Assembly (NCBI GenBank): GCA_023663365.1
Contig: JAMPHP010000006.1
Span: forward strand, 1 to 64,000
Origin: Muribaculaceae bacterium
Lineage (GTDB): Bacteria > Bacteroidota > Bacteroidia > Bacteroidales > Muribaculaceae
DNA length: 64,000 nt
Direction of reading: 5' to 3'
The translations under genes were made by a program, and so were the position numbers. Of this stretch, positions 8,371-16,356 are shown piece by piece; positions within the stretch are counted from its first letter, which is position 1, and each line of letters opens with the position of its first letter. Under the pieces are notes generated by a model. That model ran no database searches and was not told the origin of the DNA. It saw nothing but the letters and a program-made list of their open reading frames with translations.

Positions 8371-8915
8371 AAGGCTGATTCATCGAGGGTGTAAAGTTCG
8401 GGACCGGGGTCAAGGGCGGCTGTCACTATGCTCGCTGCCGGAAAGAGGTCCACAATGGGCCATGCGAGGATGTCGGCGCAGCGGCCGTCGGCACCACCGG
8501 CACCGAGCACCGCCACCGGGCACGAGGCTGTGGCACGGGTGTAGGGGTTGTTCTGGCAGGCGAGCACACGCGACAGCTCGGAGTGGGGGAGTACTTCCAC
8601 GGCGTGCGTCCAGCCGTCGAGCTTCACGTCGAACACCCGGCGGCAGTTCGACGGCAGCTCTATCACGGCGGCTTTGGCCGCGCCCTCGCCTGAGGTGGAG
8701 CACGCGAGCCGTCCGGCTATATTCTCGGGCGCGAGCAGCCGGCGGGGTGCGGTGTCGAGGAGATTGAGGTACCATCGGCGCAATTCCTGCTCTAAGGTAG
8801 CGTCGACGTCGATGCCGTCGGTGCGCTCTATGGTGCAATCGGTGCGCAGCGGGTCGAGGGCGAGAGCGCGCCGGCGGCGCTCTATCATCTCTGCTTTACT
8901 GAGGCTTATTTTCAT
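8367..8915 (-). CDS. phage-cassette protein of unknown function (182 aa)
   Basis: Start chosen at the ATG at 8915 ('MKISLSKAEMIERRRRALA'). The open frame continues upstream to 9587, but that part is the shadow of the capsid-like gene. The protein is predicted to be soluble: an N-terminal charged helix, then 'CTIERTDGIDVDATLEQELRRWYLNLL' and a compact C-terminal part. It lies between a capsid-like and a portal-like gene, with a 4-base overlap to the latter. A head-completion or connector role is a position-based guess. I do not recognise the family. Confidence 0.7.
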   Translation of the reverse strand: MKISLSKAEMIERRRRALALDPLRTDCTIERTDGIDVDATLEQELRRWYLNLLDTAPRRLLAPENIAGRLACSTSGEGAAKAAVIELPSNCRRVFDVKLDGWTHAVEVLPHSELSRVLACQNNPYTRATASCPVAVLGAGGADGRCADILAWPIVDLFPAASIVTAALDPGPELYTLDESAL

Positions 8916-8980
8916 GATTAAGAGGGTGTGTATGTGTAAAAAACGGGCCGGAGGAGTCTCCGACCCGCCATTGATTAGTG

Positions 8981-10258
8981 TCAGGCCTGCTTGCCTACCA
9001 CACGGATGTGGGCGTTGGGGTAGCGGAGCACCAGGCACGAGGCTTCGGTGAGCACCACGGCATCGGTGTTTCGCTGGCCTGAGGCGCGGAGGTCGAGCTT
9101 CTCGGCGCGGAAGGGCACGTGCACATACTTGGTGAGGTAGTTGGGGTCGAGCACGAAGCCGTCGGCGGCGTGTCCGCACTGGTCGAAGACCTCGGAGTGG
9201 AGCACGTAGAGCGAGCCGAAGTTCGACACGAGCTCCTTGAACTCTATGCCCCACTTCACGCGGGTCTCGCCTGCCGACACTACCTTTGAGTACTGCAGCT
9301 TCGAGAGTGCTTCCATCAGGGCCGTGCCGGCGATGAGGATCTTGCGCTTGCTGCCGTTGTTGCCGGTGAAAGCGCTGCTGCACAGGCTCACGAGGTCGGC
9401 TTCGGTGAGGGTGTCGAGGTCGAGCTCCACGGTGCGTGCGGCCTGGTTCCAGATGCCGCCGGTGAAGTAGACGTTCTCGTTCTTGTTGGGGTCTACAATC
9501 ACGCTGCGGTGGCCGAAGAGGAAGCTCTTCTCCATGCCCAGGCGCATGTCGATGATGGCGGCTTCTTCCTGGTCGGAGAAGGACCATCCCACCTCCTTGC
9601 CGGCAATCTTGGCCAGCGTGCTTTGCTCCACTTGCATCTTGAATATCTGGCAGTTATTGGCAGCTTTGCGTGGCATTGCGGCAAACTGTGCCGTCTGCAC
9701 GTCGAGCTCGGTGGCAGCACGGCCCATGCGCACCAGGCGTGCGCCCTTTGCTATTGCGGGAAGCGCCACATAGCTTCCGCCCATGCCCGACACTTGAGTG
9801 CCATTGAGAGGCACCACCTCCACGCCGCCATCCTGCGGTCGGCCGAGCACGTAGAGCACCAGCGGGCTGCCGGCGTCGGCACCGTCGACCTCGGGCACGA
9901 GGATGGTCTCGGAGGGGTCGAAGATATTGTCGGCCGCAGTCTTGATTACATACGACTTCATGCCGTCGCCGCGGTCGATGCCGGGAGTACCTGCCGTGTC
10001 GGCTGCGAGAGTGGTCTCGGTGAGCTTGGTATCGACCGAGTAGTACTCCACGGTCATTGCCGTGGCCTTGCGCCCTGCGGCACAGCGGGTGAGCTGGTCG
10101 ATGGGAGTCGACATGGGGCGCACCTTCACTATACGCCGGTCGATGGAGTTGCGCAGCAGGCCGGGGGCTGCCTGTGCTATATTCTCGGTGGTGGCGGGGG
10201 CTCCGCCGATGTGCTGGCCGCCGTTGCTGCCGGCCACAATGTTTGGGTTTTCGCTCAT
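8981..10258 (-). CDS. phage major capsid-like protein
   Basis: 425 aa. The sequence pattern resembles SU10-type/DUF5309 major capsid proteins: an N-terminal arm ('SIDRRIVKVRPMSTPIDQL'), 'EAAIIDMRLGMEKSFLFGHRS' and 'YFTGGIWNQAARTVELD' in the middle, and 'RKILIAGTALMEALSKL' plus 'GSLYVLHSEVFDQCGHAADGFVLDP' late. It would form the shell of a tailed-phage-type capsid. The frame is intact and the codon use matches the host, so it is not an obviously decayed gene. It is followed by the 182-aa gene after 65 bases. Assignment from memory of the family, not from a search. Confidence 0.7.
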   Translation of the reverse strand: MSENPNIVAGSNGGQHIGGAPATTENIAQAAPGLLRNSIDRRIVKVRPMSTPIDQLTRCAAGRKATAMTVEYYSVDTKLTETTLAADTAGTPGIDRGDGMKSYVIKTAADNIFDPSETILVPEVDGADAGSPLVLYVLGRPQDGGVEVVPLNGTQVSGMGGSYVALPAIAKGARLVRMGRAATELDVQTAQFAAMPRKAANNCQIFKMQVEQSTLAKIAGKEVGWSFSDQEEAAIIDMRLGMEKSFLFGHRSVIVDPNKNENVYFTGGIWNQAARTVELDLDTLTEADLVSLCSSAFTGNNGSKRKILIAGTALMEALSKLQYSKVVSAGETRVKWGIEFKELVSNFGSLYVLHSEVFDQCGHAADGFVLDPNYLTKYVHVPFRAEKLDLRASGQRNTDAVVLTEASCLVLRYPNAHIRVVGKQA

Positions 10259-10292
10259 TGTGCTGAAAAGTTTATTAGAGGTTAATTGTAAA

Positions 10293-10457
10293 TCAGAAAT
10301 CCCAGAAGTCGGTGCGCGGGTTTGCCAGGAAGTCGGAGCACTCGTCGCCGTCGTCGGGGTAGTCGGCCGCAGCTTCGGGCTGCGCGGGAGGCGGGGGTGT
10401 CTGAGGTGCGTCGGCGGGGATATCCGCGGGTCTGTCGTCGTGCTTGTCTGTATTCAT
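10293..10457 (-). CDS. small acidic proline-rich protein of the phage cassette
   Basis: About 54 aa starting at the ATG at 10457 ('MNTDKHDDRPADIPADAP'); a start 10 codons upstream at 10487 is also possible. The middle is proline/alanine-rich, then comes an acidic stretch ('YPDDGDECSDF'), ending 'NPRTDFWDF'. It precedes the capsid-like gene by 34 bases on the same strand. Phages often place small scaffold or decoration genes there, but I cannot assign a role. Low complexity makes this call moderate. Confidence 0.5.
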   Translation of the reverse strand: MNTDKHDDRPADIPADAPQTPPPPAQPEAAADYPDDGDECSDFLANPRTDFWDF

Positions 10458-10484
10458 GCTGATGTTTTGGTTTTGATTACGATG

Positions 10485-10492
10485 CAAAGTTA
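10485..10492 (-). promoter_or_regulatory. -7 box for the phage-like cassette
   Basis: Minus-strand TAACTTTG, matching TAnnTTTG, 28 bases before the ATG of the small acidic gene. No clear -33 TTTG was found in the GC-rich bases upstream. Confidence 0.4.
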
Positions 10493-10555
10493 CGGGCGCA
10501 GCGGCGCCGGCGGCACGGCATAATCCCCGCCGTCGGGAGATACGCTCCCGGAAGC

Positions 10556-10586
10556 TTTGATAATTGAGTCAAAATATCTACCTTTG
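10556..10586 (+). promoter_or_regulatory. promoter of the DUF1573 gene, near-leaderless
   Basis: TTTG at 10556-10559, a 19-base spacer and TACCTTTG at 10579-10586: a full match to the Bacteroides consensus. The ATG is 6 bases downstream of the -7 box, so transcription should begin at or within a few bases of the start codon. Confidence 0.65.
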
Positions 10587-10591
10587 CCGCT

Positions 10592-11653
10592 ATGAAAACC
10601 TACACACTCTTTCTCAGCCTCATCGCAGGCTGTGCCATGCAGGCCGGCGCTGCCGTGGAGTGGCAGCAGACCACCCGCGACTTCGGTGCCTTCGACGAGG
10701 ACATGGGCCCCGTGAGCACCGACTTCAGCTTCGTGAACACCGGCTCCGAGCCCGTGTCGATAATCGCCGCGCGTGCTTCCTGCGGATGCACCTCGCCCCA
10801 ATATCCGCGCGAGGCTATCGCTCCCGGCGACACCGCACGCATCACCGTGACCTACGACCCCGCAGGCCGACCCGGCCGATTCAGCAAATATGTGAGTGTG
10901 AACCTCTCCGACGATACAAACACGAAGCTCTACGTGAAAGGCACAGTGGTAGGCTCCGCCGGCAGTGTGGCCAGGCGCTTCCCCGTGGACTGCAGCCCCA
11001 CGATGCAGCTCTCGAAAGGCGTGCTTATGACAGGCGAAGTGCCTAAGGGTAGGATGCGAACGGTGTTTATGGACGCCTACAACCGCTCCACCGACTCCAT
11101 CCGCCCGCGTGTGAGCGACCTGCCTCCTTACTTCGAGGTGGCCGTCACCCCCGAAGTGGTGCCTCCGGGCGAGCAGATGTCGTTTATCTTCTACTTCCAC
11201 TCAGCCAAGTGCCCCGACTACGGCATCGTGAACGACTCCGTGTATGTGTGGCCCGACAGCAATGCCCCCGAGCCCTGCCTTCTGCCCACTGTGGCCCTCG
11301 TGCGAGAGGACTTCTCAAAACTCACCCCGGGCGAGATGGCCAAGGCACCGCATGCGCTCATCTCCGAGACATCGCTCGACTTCGGCATCCTTACCGGGCC
11401 GGCATCGAGGGAGTTCACTATCAAAAATACCGGCAAATCGCCCTTGAAAATCAGACGTGTGTACACAGCCGACCGGGGCATCACAGTCCGGGTGGACCGC
11501 GATACCCTCAAGCCGGGGAAAGAGGCCAAGGTGACAGTCACCGCCGACCCCTCGCAAGTGCCCGGAGCGCTTCTCAACGCCCGCGTGGCTGTGATAACAA
11601 ACGACCCCGACCGGCCTACGGCATCAGTCCGGGCTGTCGGAGAGCTTAGATAA
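10592..11653 (+). CDS. DUF1573 domain exported protein
   Basis: 353 aa with a cleavable signal peptide ('LFLSLIAGCAMQAGAA'). There are two Ig-like DUF1573 units. The first, about residues 23-115, has the hallmark 'FSFVNTGSEPVSI' and 'ASCGCTSPQYP'. The second, about residues 250-350, has 'FTIKNTGKSPLKI' but lacks the Cys-x-Cys. A variable domain lies between them. Bacteroidetes encode many such periplasmic or surface proteins with unknown ligands. It is transcribed away from the phage-like cassette from its own promoter and is probably unrelated to it. Confidence 0.85.
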   Translation: MKTYTLFLSLIAGCAMQAGAAVEWQQTTRDFGAFDEDMGPVSTDFSFVNTGSEPVSIIAARASCGCTSPQYPREAIAPGDTARITVTYDPAGRPGRFSKYVSVNLSDDTNTKLYVKGTVVGSAGSVARRFPVDCSPTMQLSKGVLMTGEVPKGRMRTVFMDAYNRSTDSIRPRVSDLPPYFEVAVTPEVVPPGEQMSFIFYFHSAKCPDYGIVNDSVYVWPDSNAPEPCLLPTVALVREDFSKLTPGEMAKAPHALISETSLDFGILTGPASREFTIKNTGKSPLKIRRVYTADRGITVRVDRDTLKPGKEAKVTVTADPSQVPGALLNARVAVITNDPDRPTASVRAVGELR

Positions 11654-11728
11654 GGAGCCCAGATAAGTAAAGAGCGAGCAAGCTACAACAGGAGGCACAA
11701 ATGCAATGTGCCGCCTATTTGCTCAAAC

Positions 11729-11774
11729 GTATTATAATTTATAACTTATAATTTATAATTTATAATTTATAACT
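11729..11774. repeat. AT-rich tandem repeat at a gene end
   Basis: Repeated 'TTATAATTTATAAC'-like units of about 10-14 bases. The repeat includes the stop codon of the minus-strand 112-aa gene. Upstream, at about 11671-11725, an imperfect GGCAC/GTGCC hairpin may end transcription of the DUF1573 gene. Confidence 0.6.
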
Positions 11775-12098
11775 CCTGACTCTCTCCATCGCCCGGGCTG
11801 CCGTGAGCAGGCCTGCGCGTGTGCGCCTGATGGCGGCCTGGCTGCCCTTCTCGGCCTCAGGCACGAGCAGCAGGTAGGCGCGCTCATAGAGGGCGAGCGC
11901 TGTGTGGACGTGTCCGTGGGTCTCGCACAGCGAGCCTGCGTCCATCAGGCTGAGGCTCCGGCGCCATGCCGGCACGGAGAGGTCATCGGAGAGGTCGAGG
12001 GCTTCGCGAGCCATGGCAACGAGTGCCGACGAGCACATCTGGGTGATTACGCCTTTGCGGGTGCAGCGGAGCACCCTTCCGTAGAATTGCTTTTCCAT
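11760..12098 (-). CDS. small TPR-like protein of unknown function
   Basis: 112 aa, mostly helical. It has a TPR-like helix pair ('SLMDAGSLCETHGHVHTALALYERAYLL') and no signal peptide or membrane segment. The family is not recognised. It has a good promoter about 200 bases upstream, leaving a long 5' leader that contains a 15-bp inverted repeat at its two ends. The stop codon is embedded in an AT repeat. Function unknown. Confidence 0.65.
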   Translation of the reverse strand: MEKQFYGRVLRCTRKGVITQMCSSALVAMAREALDLSDDLSVPAWRRSLSLMDAGSLCETHGHVHTALALYERAYLLLVPEAEKGSQAAIRRTRAGLLTAARAMERVRSYKL

Positions 12099-12100
12099 AG

Positions 12101-12279
12101 TAGCAACATTTTTTAGTGGTTCAACATGTCAAAGAGCTTTCTCTCAACCCCTTGCGCAATTGTGAGCCACAGCCGCGGATGCACAAAAAATCGCACAATC
12201 CACCCTGCTGCAACCCTGCACGAAGCGGGTCGGAGGAATGAAAATGTGCGGCTATAATATGCCTTAAAAAATGTTGCTA
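12101..12279. repeat. 179-bp segment bounded by 15-bp inverted repeats
   Basis: TAGCAACATTTTTTA at 12101-12115 is the exact reverse complement of 12265-12279. The segment occupies most of the gap between the TPR-like gene and its promoter and holds no gene. It could be a small non-autonomous transposable element or a long-stem leader RNA. No transposase is nearby. The remaining gap up to 12447 holds the promoter and otherwise nothing I recognise. Confidence 0.6.
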
Positions 12280-12295
12280 ATGTCGCATAGTGCTG

Positions 12296-12327
12296 CAAAG
12301 GTATGATAAATCCGTCGATTTACCAAA
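12296..12327 (-). promoter_or_regulatory. promoter of the 112-aa TPR-like gene
   Basis: On the minus strand, TTTG (12324-12327), a 20-base spacer and TACCTTTG (12296-12303). This matches the Bacteroides consensus at both boxes. Confidence 0.6.
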
Positions 12328-12447
12328 TCAATCTAATGATAAATTTTTGCAGTGACGTCGAAATATCGGCGGATAAGATGCTTGATGATGTGTCCCATAA
12401 GATTTAAATTTAGAAGTTTATACCTATAGAACACTTCCGCGCACCGA

Positions 12448-15400
12448 TTAGTTCTTCGCTGCCGCCGAGGCTCGGAAAGCGCTCGGGCTCACACCGGCGC
12501 GCTCCTTGAAGAAGGTGCTGAAGTATCGCTGCGAGCTGAAGCCCAGCATGTCGGATATTTCAGCCATGGTGTGAGAGCCGTCGGTAAGGAGCTCTTTGGC
12601 TTTCCGGAAGCGGCAGTCGGCGATGTAAGCGCCTATGGTCTGGCCGCTTATATCCTTGAACTTGGAGTAGAGCGCTGAGCGGCTCGATGCCATTTTCTCC
12701 ACTATGGTGTCGACCCCGAAGTCGGGGTTCGATATATTTTCGGATATTATCTTATTGATTTTAAACATGAAAGTCTCGTCGGCGTTGGTGCGTGCCTTGC
12801 GGGGAGTCTCGGGTGCGGATTCGGGCGAGGCGTAGCGGCGGCGTATCACCGAGCGCGTGTGCAGCAGATTGCGGCAGCGTGCCATGAGCACGGCCAGGTC
12901 GAAGGGCTTTGCAAGATAAGAGTCGGCACCGGCCTCGTAGGCATTCTCGAGCGTGGAGCCTTCCTTGAGTGCGGTGAGCAGTATCACGGGTATGTGGCTG
13001 GTCTCGGGCGATTTCTTCACGGCGTGGCACAGCTCGAGGCCGCTCATGAAGGGCAGACGCAGCGACGAAATCACGATGTCGGGTTGGTATTGACGGATGA
13101 GCAGGAGGGCATCCTTGCCGTTGAAGGCATGGAGCACCTTGCCGAAGAACTCGGAGAGCTGCATTGCCACAAACATGCACAGGTCATTGTCTTCCTCCAC
13201 CACTATCGCGGTCATTGCCGAAGTGTCGATGTCGGCCACCAGAGGCTCGATTTCGGCGGGCGGGTTTGTGGCCTCGCTGTGGCGGCGGCGCGTGTAGGCC
13301 TCGGCGGCGGGAGCGCCGGCTGCGGGGATTTCAAACCACACGGTCACTCCGGGCAGGTCGTCGTTGTTGTACGCGCCTATGCTTCCGCCCTGCAGCTCGA
13401 CGATGCTCTTGGCGTAGGCAAAGGCGAGGCTGTCGGTAAACTTGGCGTTTTCGTCGTGGAAATATTTCGAGAAAAGCTCTCGCAGGGTGTCGGGATCGAG
13501 GTTTTCGCCCGCATCACTCACCGACACTCTGATGAAGTTGTCGCGCATCACCGTGCGCACCTCCACCGTGGCATGGTCGGGCGAGCGGCGGATGGCGTTG
13601 CGGAGCAGGATTTCGATTACAGAGCCGAGGCGCCCGCGGTCGTAGACCGCCGGGAACATATCCTGCGACGGGATATACACGCAGTTGAGGTGCTTGAGGT
13701 CGATGTCGGAGCGGAGATTTGCTATGGAGTCGTCGATTGAGCGGGTGATGTCGTGGGTGGTGAGCTCCTTGTCGGCCGATGCGGCGGCGGTCACATTGTG
13801 CAGCTCAAGGGCCATGTCGATGGTGTCGCGCATCTTCTTGGTGTTGGAGTACACACGCTCGAGCTCGGGCAGAAGGTCGGTATGCTCGCCGGCGCGCAGT
13901 TTCTCGAGGGTGAGCTTGAGGGGAGCGTAAATCAGCGTAAGGGGGGTGCGCAGGGCATAGTTGGTGTTGACCAGGAAGGCCACCTCGCGCTCGAGGGTGT
14001 TGTGGCGGTATGTCTCGAGCTGCGATGCCAGCCGGGCCTTGCGCCTCTGTATGCGCTTCATCTCCCAGTAGATGAGCAGCGCTATGGTGAGTACGGCCAC
14101 TATGCCCCACATCCACGGAGAGCGGTACCACGGAGCCATCACCGCGAGGGTGACAAGGTGGTGAGGCTGTGTCCATGTGCCGTCGGGGCGCATACAGCTG
14201 AGGTTCACGTCGTAGTCGGCGCCGGGGTCGATGAAGCTCAGGTCGAGGCTGCGCGAGGAGGTCTCCAGGTTTTTCTCGCTGCCCTTGCCGCTCACGGTGT
14301 AGCGGAAGCGCTGCCTCCGCTGCGAGTTGCTGCCGTTGTCGATCACCGAGAGGCTGATGCCCGTGAAGTGGTCGGGCACCTTTATCACGCCGTCGTGAAT
14401 CTGGCTGTATGCCGACACGCCGTCAATCTCGAGCTCCGCGATGCTGAGCTCGGGGTCGATGTGGGAGGCGAGGATGGCGTCGACCTCGGCGGAGTTGACG
14501 CGCATAAGGCCGTAGATGCCGCCGAGGAGCACACGGCCATCGGCCGAGAGAGTGGCTCCGGCCTGGTACTCGTTGGGCGTGACGCCGTCGTTGATGCCAA
14601 AGGCCGCGAGATTTCCGTTGTCGAGGTTGCGCAAGTAAAGAGTGCGTGTGGTGGCTATCCACAGGCGTTTGTCGCCCTCGCATACCATCGCCGACACTCG
14701 CTCGTTGATGTCGGGGAGCTGAGTCATCTCGCCCGTCGATGTGTCGATGCAGGTCACGCCCTTGTCGGTGGCCACGAAGATGCGGTGGCGCCCGTCGTAG
14801 GCGGCGCTGTGGATGCGCGGTGCACGCGGAAGCCTGAAGAGCACGGTGTGCTTGGCGGTCACAGGGTCAAATTCGCTCACAAAGTCGGAACCGAAGCACA
14901 GCAGGCGCCCTACCTGGCTGTAGAAAGGCACGAGCGCACCCTCGGGTACGTCGGTCTCGATTGCCTTGGCCGGTGTTACCACCGTGCCGCTCTGCGGGTT
15001 GTAGGTGCTTATGTTGTTGCCGACGATGGCTATGAGGTTGTGCGAGAGGGTGCGGGCATGCATTGGCACGGCGCGGTTCGGGTTGTCGGCCCATAGCTGT
15101 GTGAGGTCGCCGGAAGCGGGTGAGAGAGCGCCGCTCTGCTTGTTGAGCAGGAAGAAGCCCTTGTCGAATGTGACCACAAGGAGGTGCTGCGGGTCGTAGC
15201 CCTCGATGTCGGTCACCTTCATGCCGGCTGTCGAGGGCACGGCCTCGAGCACACCGCTGCCGGGGCGGTAGATGAGTACGCCGTTGCCGTCGTCGCCTAC
15301 CCACACCTTGCCGTCGCTTTCGTCGAGCCACATCGAGGAGATGGCGGCGAAGGGAGCCTTGCGGCCCGACTGGAAGGTGTGTATTGCCACCGGGAGCACG

Positions 15401-16353
15401 GTCACGGCACCGTCGCGCACGGTGCCGGCGTAGAGGTTGTGATGGCGGTCGGTGTAGAGGCTCGTCACGGCACCGAGCGAGCCGAGGGCACTGCGGGGAG
15501 GCATGTCCTCGAAGCTGCCGGTGGCGGGGTCGTAGATCGAGATGCCGCCGCCGTCGGTGGCTATCCAGATGCGCTTGTCGTGCTCGATGATGTCGAGGAT
15601 GATGTTCGAGGGCAGGGCCGAGTTCGAGGTGTTGAGCGAGAAGAGGCACGTGCCTGCGCGGTCGTAGGCCTGAAGCCCCTCGCCGTAGGGCGATACATAG
15701 AGTACACCGCCGGCATCTATAGTGCTGGCCATGATGTGCTTGTCGGCAATGCCGGGCATACGCGTCACCGTGGCGTGGGTGCGGTCGAAGAGCCACATGC
15801 CATCCCAGCGGGTGGCAAGGACGTAGAAGTCGGTGCCGCGGCGGTGTATGTCGGTATAGTAGAATTTCGACCCTCCTTTCACCTGCAGCAGGGCAGTGGT
15901 GCCCGATGCGAAGTCGTGGTAGAAAATGCGGCCTGCACCGCCGAGCAGCATACCGTTGCCCTCTTCGTGGAAAGAGCGAACGTTGACCTGCTTGCCATCG
16001 GCCGTAATGCGCTCGAACGAGTTGGTCTGCTCGTCGTAGTGCGCGAGCCCGTTCTCACCGGCCACCCACAGGCCGCCATAGGCATCGGTGTAGAGGGCGC
16101 GCACGGAGTTGTCGGTGATGGTGCTCTCGTTGTCGCGGTCGTGGTAGTAGTTCACCACGCCGTCGAAGTCGTAGCGGTTGAGGCCGAAGCGCGTGCCTAT
16201 CCACACGAAGCCGCGGCCGTCGCGGGCAAGGCAGGTCACATTGCTGTGTGAAAGCCCTTGGTCGAGCGATACCTTGCGGCATAGATATTCGGTGGCGAAA
16301 GCTGCCGCTGCCGCGTGGATGATTATCAGGAGAACCGCAAGGAGTCGTTTCAT
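12448..16353 (-). CDS. hybrid two-component system regulator with degenerate phosphorelay
   Basis: 1301 aa. The order is: signal peptide; periplasmic two-bladed Reg_prop propeller sensor (about 25-640); Y_Y_Y domain (about 645-735); one membrane helix near 745-768; HisKA-like dimerisation region; HATPase-like region; receiver (about 1045-1165); AraC-type HTH (about 1200-1297). Normally such HTCSs bind a glycan fragment and switch on the nearby PUL. Here the H-box reads 'NTNYALRTPLTLIY', with Tyr799 where His is expected. The receiver reads 'IVISSLRLPFMSG', with Ser1097 where the phospho-acceptor Asp is expected. The ATPase G2 box is also poor ('DSLAFAYA'). It lies 3 bases behind the sialidase gene, so the two are likely co-transcribed. 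Confidence 0.92.
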   Translation of the reverse strand: MKRLLAVLLIIIHAAAAAFATEYLCRKVSLDQGLSHSNVTCLARDGRGFVWIGTRFGLNRYDFDGVVNYYHDRDNESTITDNSVRALYTDAYGGLWVAGENGLAHYDEQTNSFERITADGKQVNVRSFHEEGNGMLLGGAGRIFYHDFASGTTALLQVKGGSKFYYTDIHRRGTDFYVLATRWDGMWLFDRTHATVTRMPGIADKHIMASTIDAGGVLYVSPYGEGLQAYDRAGTCLFSLNTSNSALPSNIILDIIEHDKRIWIATDGGGISIYDPATGSFEDMPPRSALGSLGAVTSLYTDRHHNLYAGTVRDGAVTVLPVAIHTFQSGRKAPFAAISSMWLDESDGKVWVGDDGNGVLIYRPGSGVLEAVPSTAGMKVTDIEGYDPQHLLVVTFDKGFFLLNKQSGALSPASGDLTQLWADNPNRAVPMHARTLSHNLIAIVGNNISTYNPQSGTVVTPAKAIETDVPEGALVPFYSQVGRLLCFGSDFVSEFDPVTAKHTVLFRLPRAPRIHSAAYDGRHRIFVATDKGVTCIDTSTGEMTQLPDINERVSAMVCEGDKRLWIATTRTLYLRNLDNGNLAAFGINDGVTPNEYQAGATLSADGRVLLGGIYGLMRVNSAEVDAILASHIDPELSIAELEIDGVSAYSQIHDGVIKVPDHFTGISLSVIDNGSNSQRRQRFRYTVSGKGSEKNLETSSRSLDLSFIDPGADYDVNLSCMRPDGTWTQPHHLVTLAVMAPWYRSPWMWGIVAVLTIALLIYWEMKRIQRRKARLASQLETYRHNTLEREVAFLVNTNYALRTPLTLIYAPLKLTLEKLRAGEHTDLLPELERVYSNTKKMRDTIDMALELHNVTAAASADKELTTHDITRSIDDSIANLRSDIDLKHLNCVYIPSQDMFPAVYDRGRLGSVIEILLRNAIRRSPDHATVEVRTVMRDNFIRVSVSDAGENLDPDTLRELFSKYFHDENAKFTDSLAFAYAKSIVELQGGSIGAYNNDDLPGVTVWFEIPAAGAPAAEAYTRRRHSEATNPPAEIEPLVADIDTSAMTAIVVEEDNDLCMFVAMQLSEFFGKVLHAFNGKDALLLIRQYQPDIVISSLRLPFMSGLELCHAVKKSPETSHIPVILLTALKEGSTLENAYEAGADSYLAKPFDLAVLMARCRNLLHTRSVIRRRYASPESAPETPRKARTNADETFMFKINKIISENISNPDFGVDTIVEKMASSRSALYSKFKDISGQTIGAYIADCRFRKAKELLTDGSHTMAEISDMLGFSSQRYFSTFFKERAGVSPSAFRASAAAKN

Positions 16354-16356
16354 GGT

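Noticed and set aside
7072-10457. Complete prophage
   Set aside because: No integrase, terminase, lysis or tail genes, and clear host genes on both sides.
13753-15096. 447-aa plus-strand open frame opposite the HTCS gene
   Set aside because: A shadow caused by high GC; the minus strand encodes clear HTCS domains.
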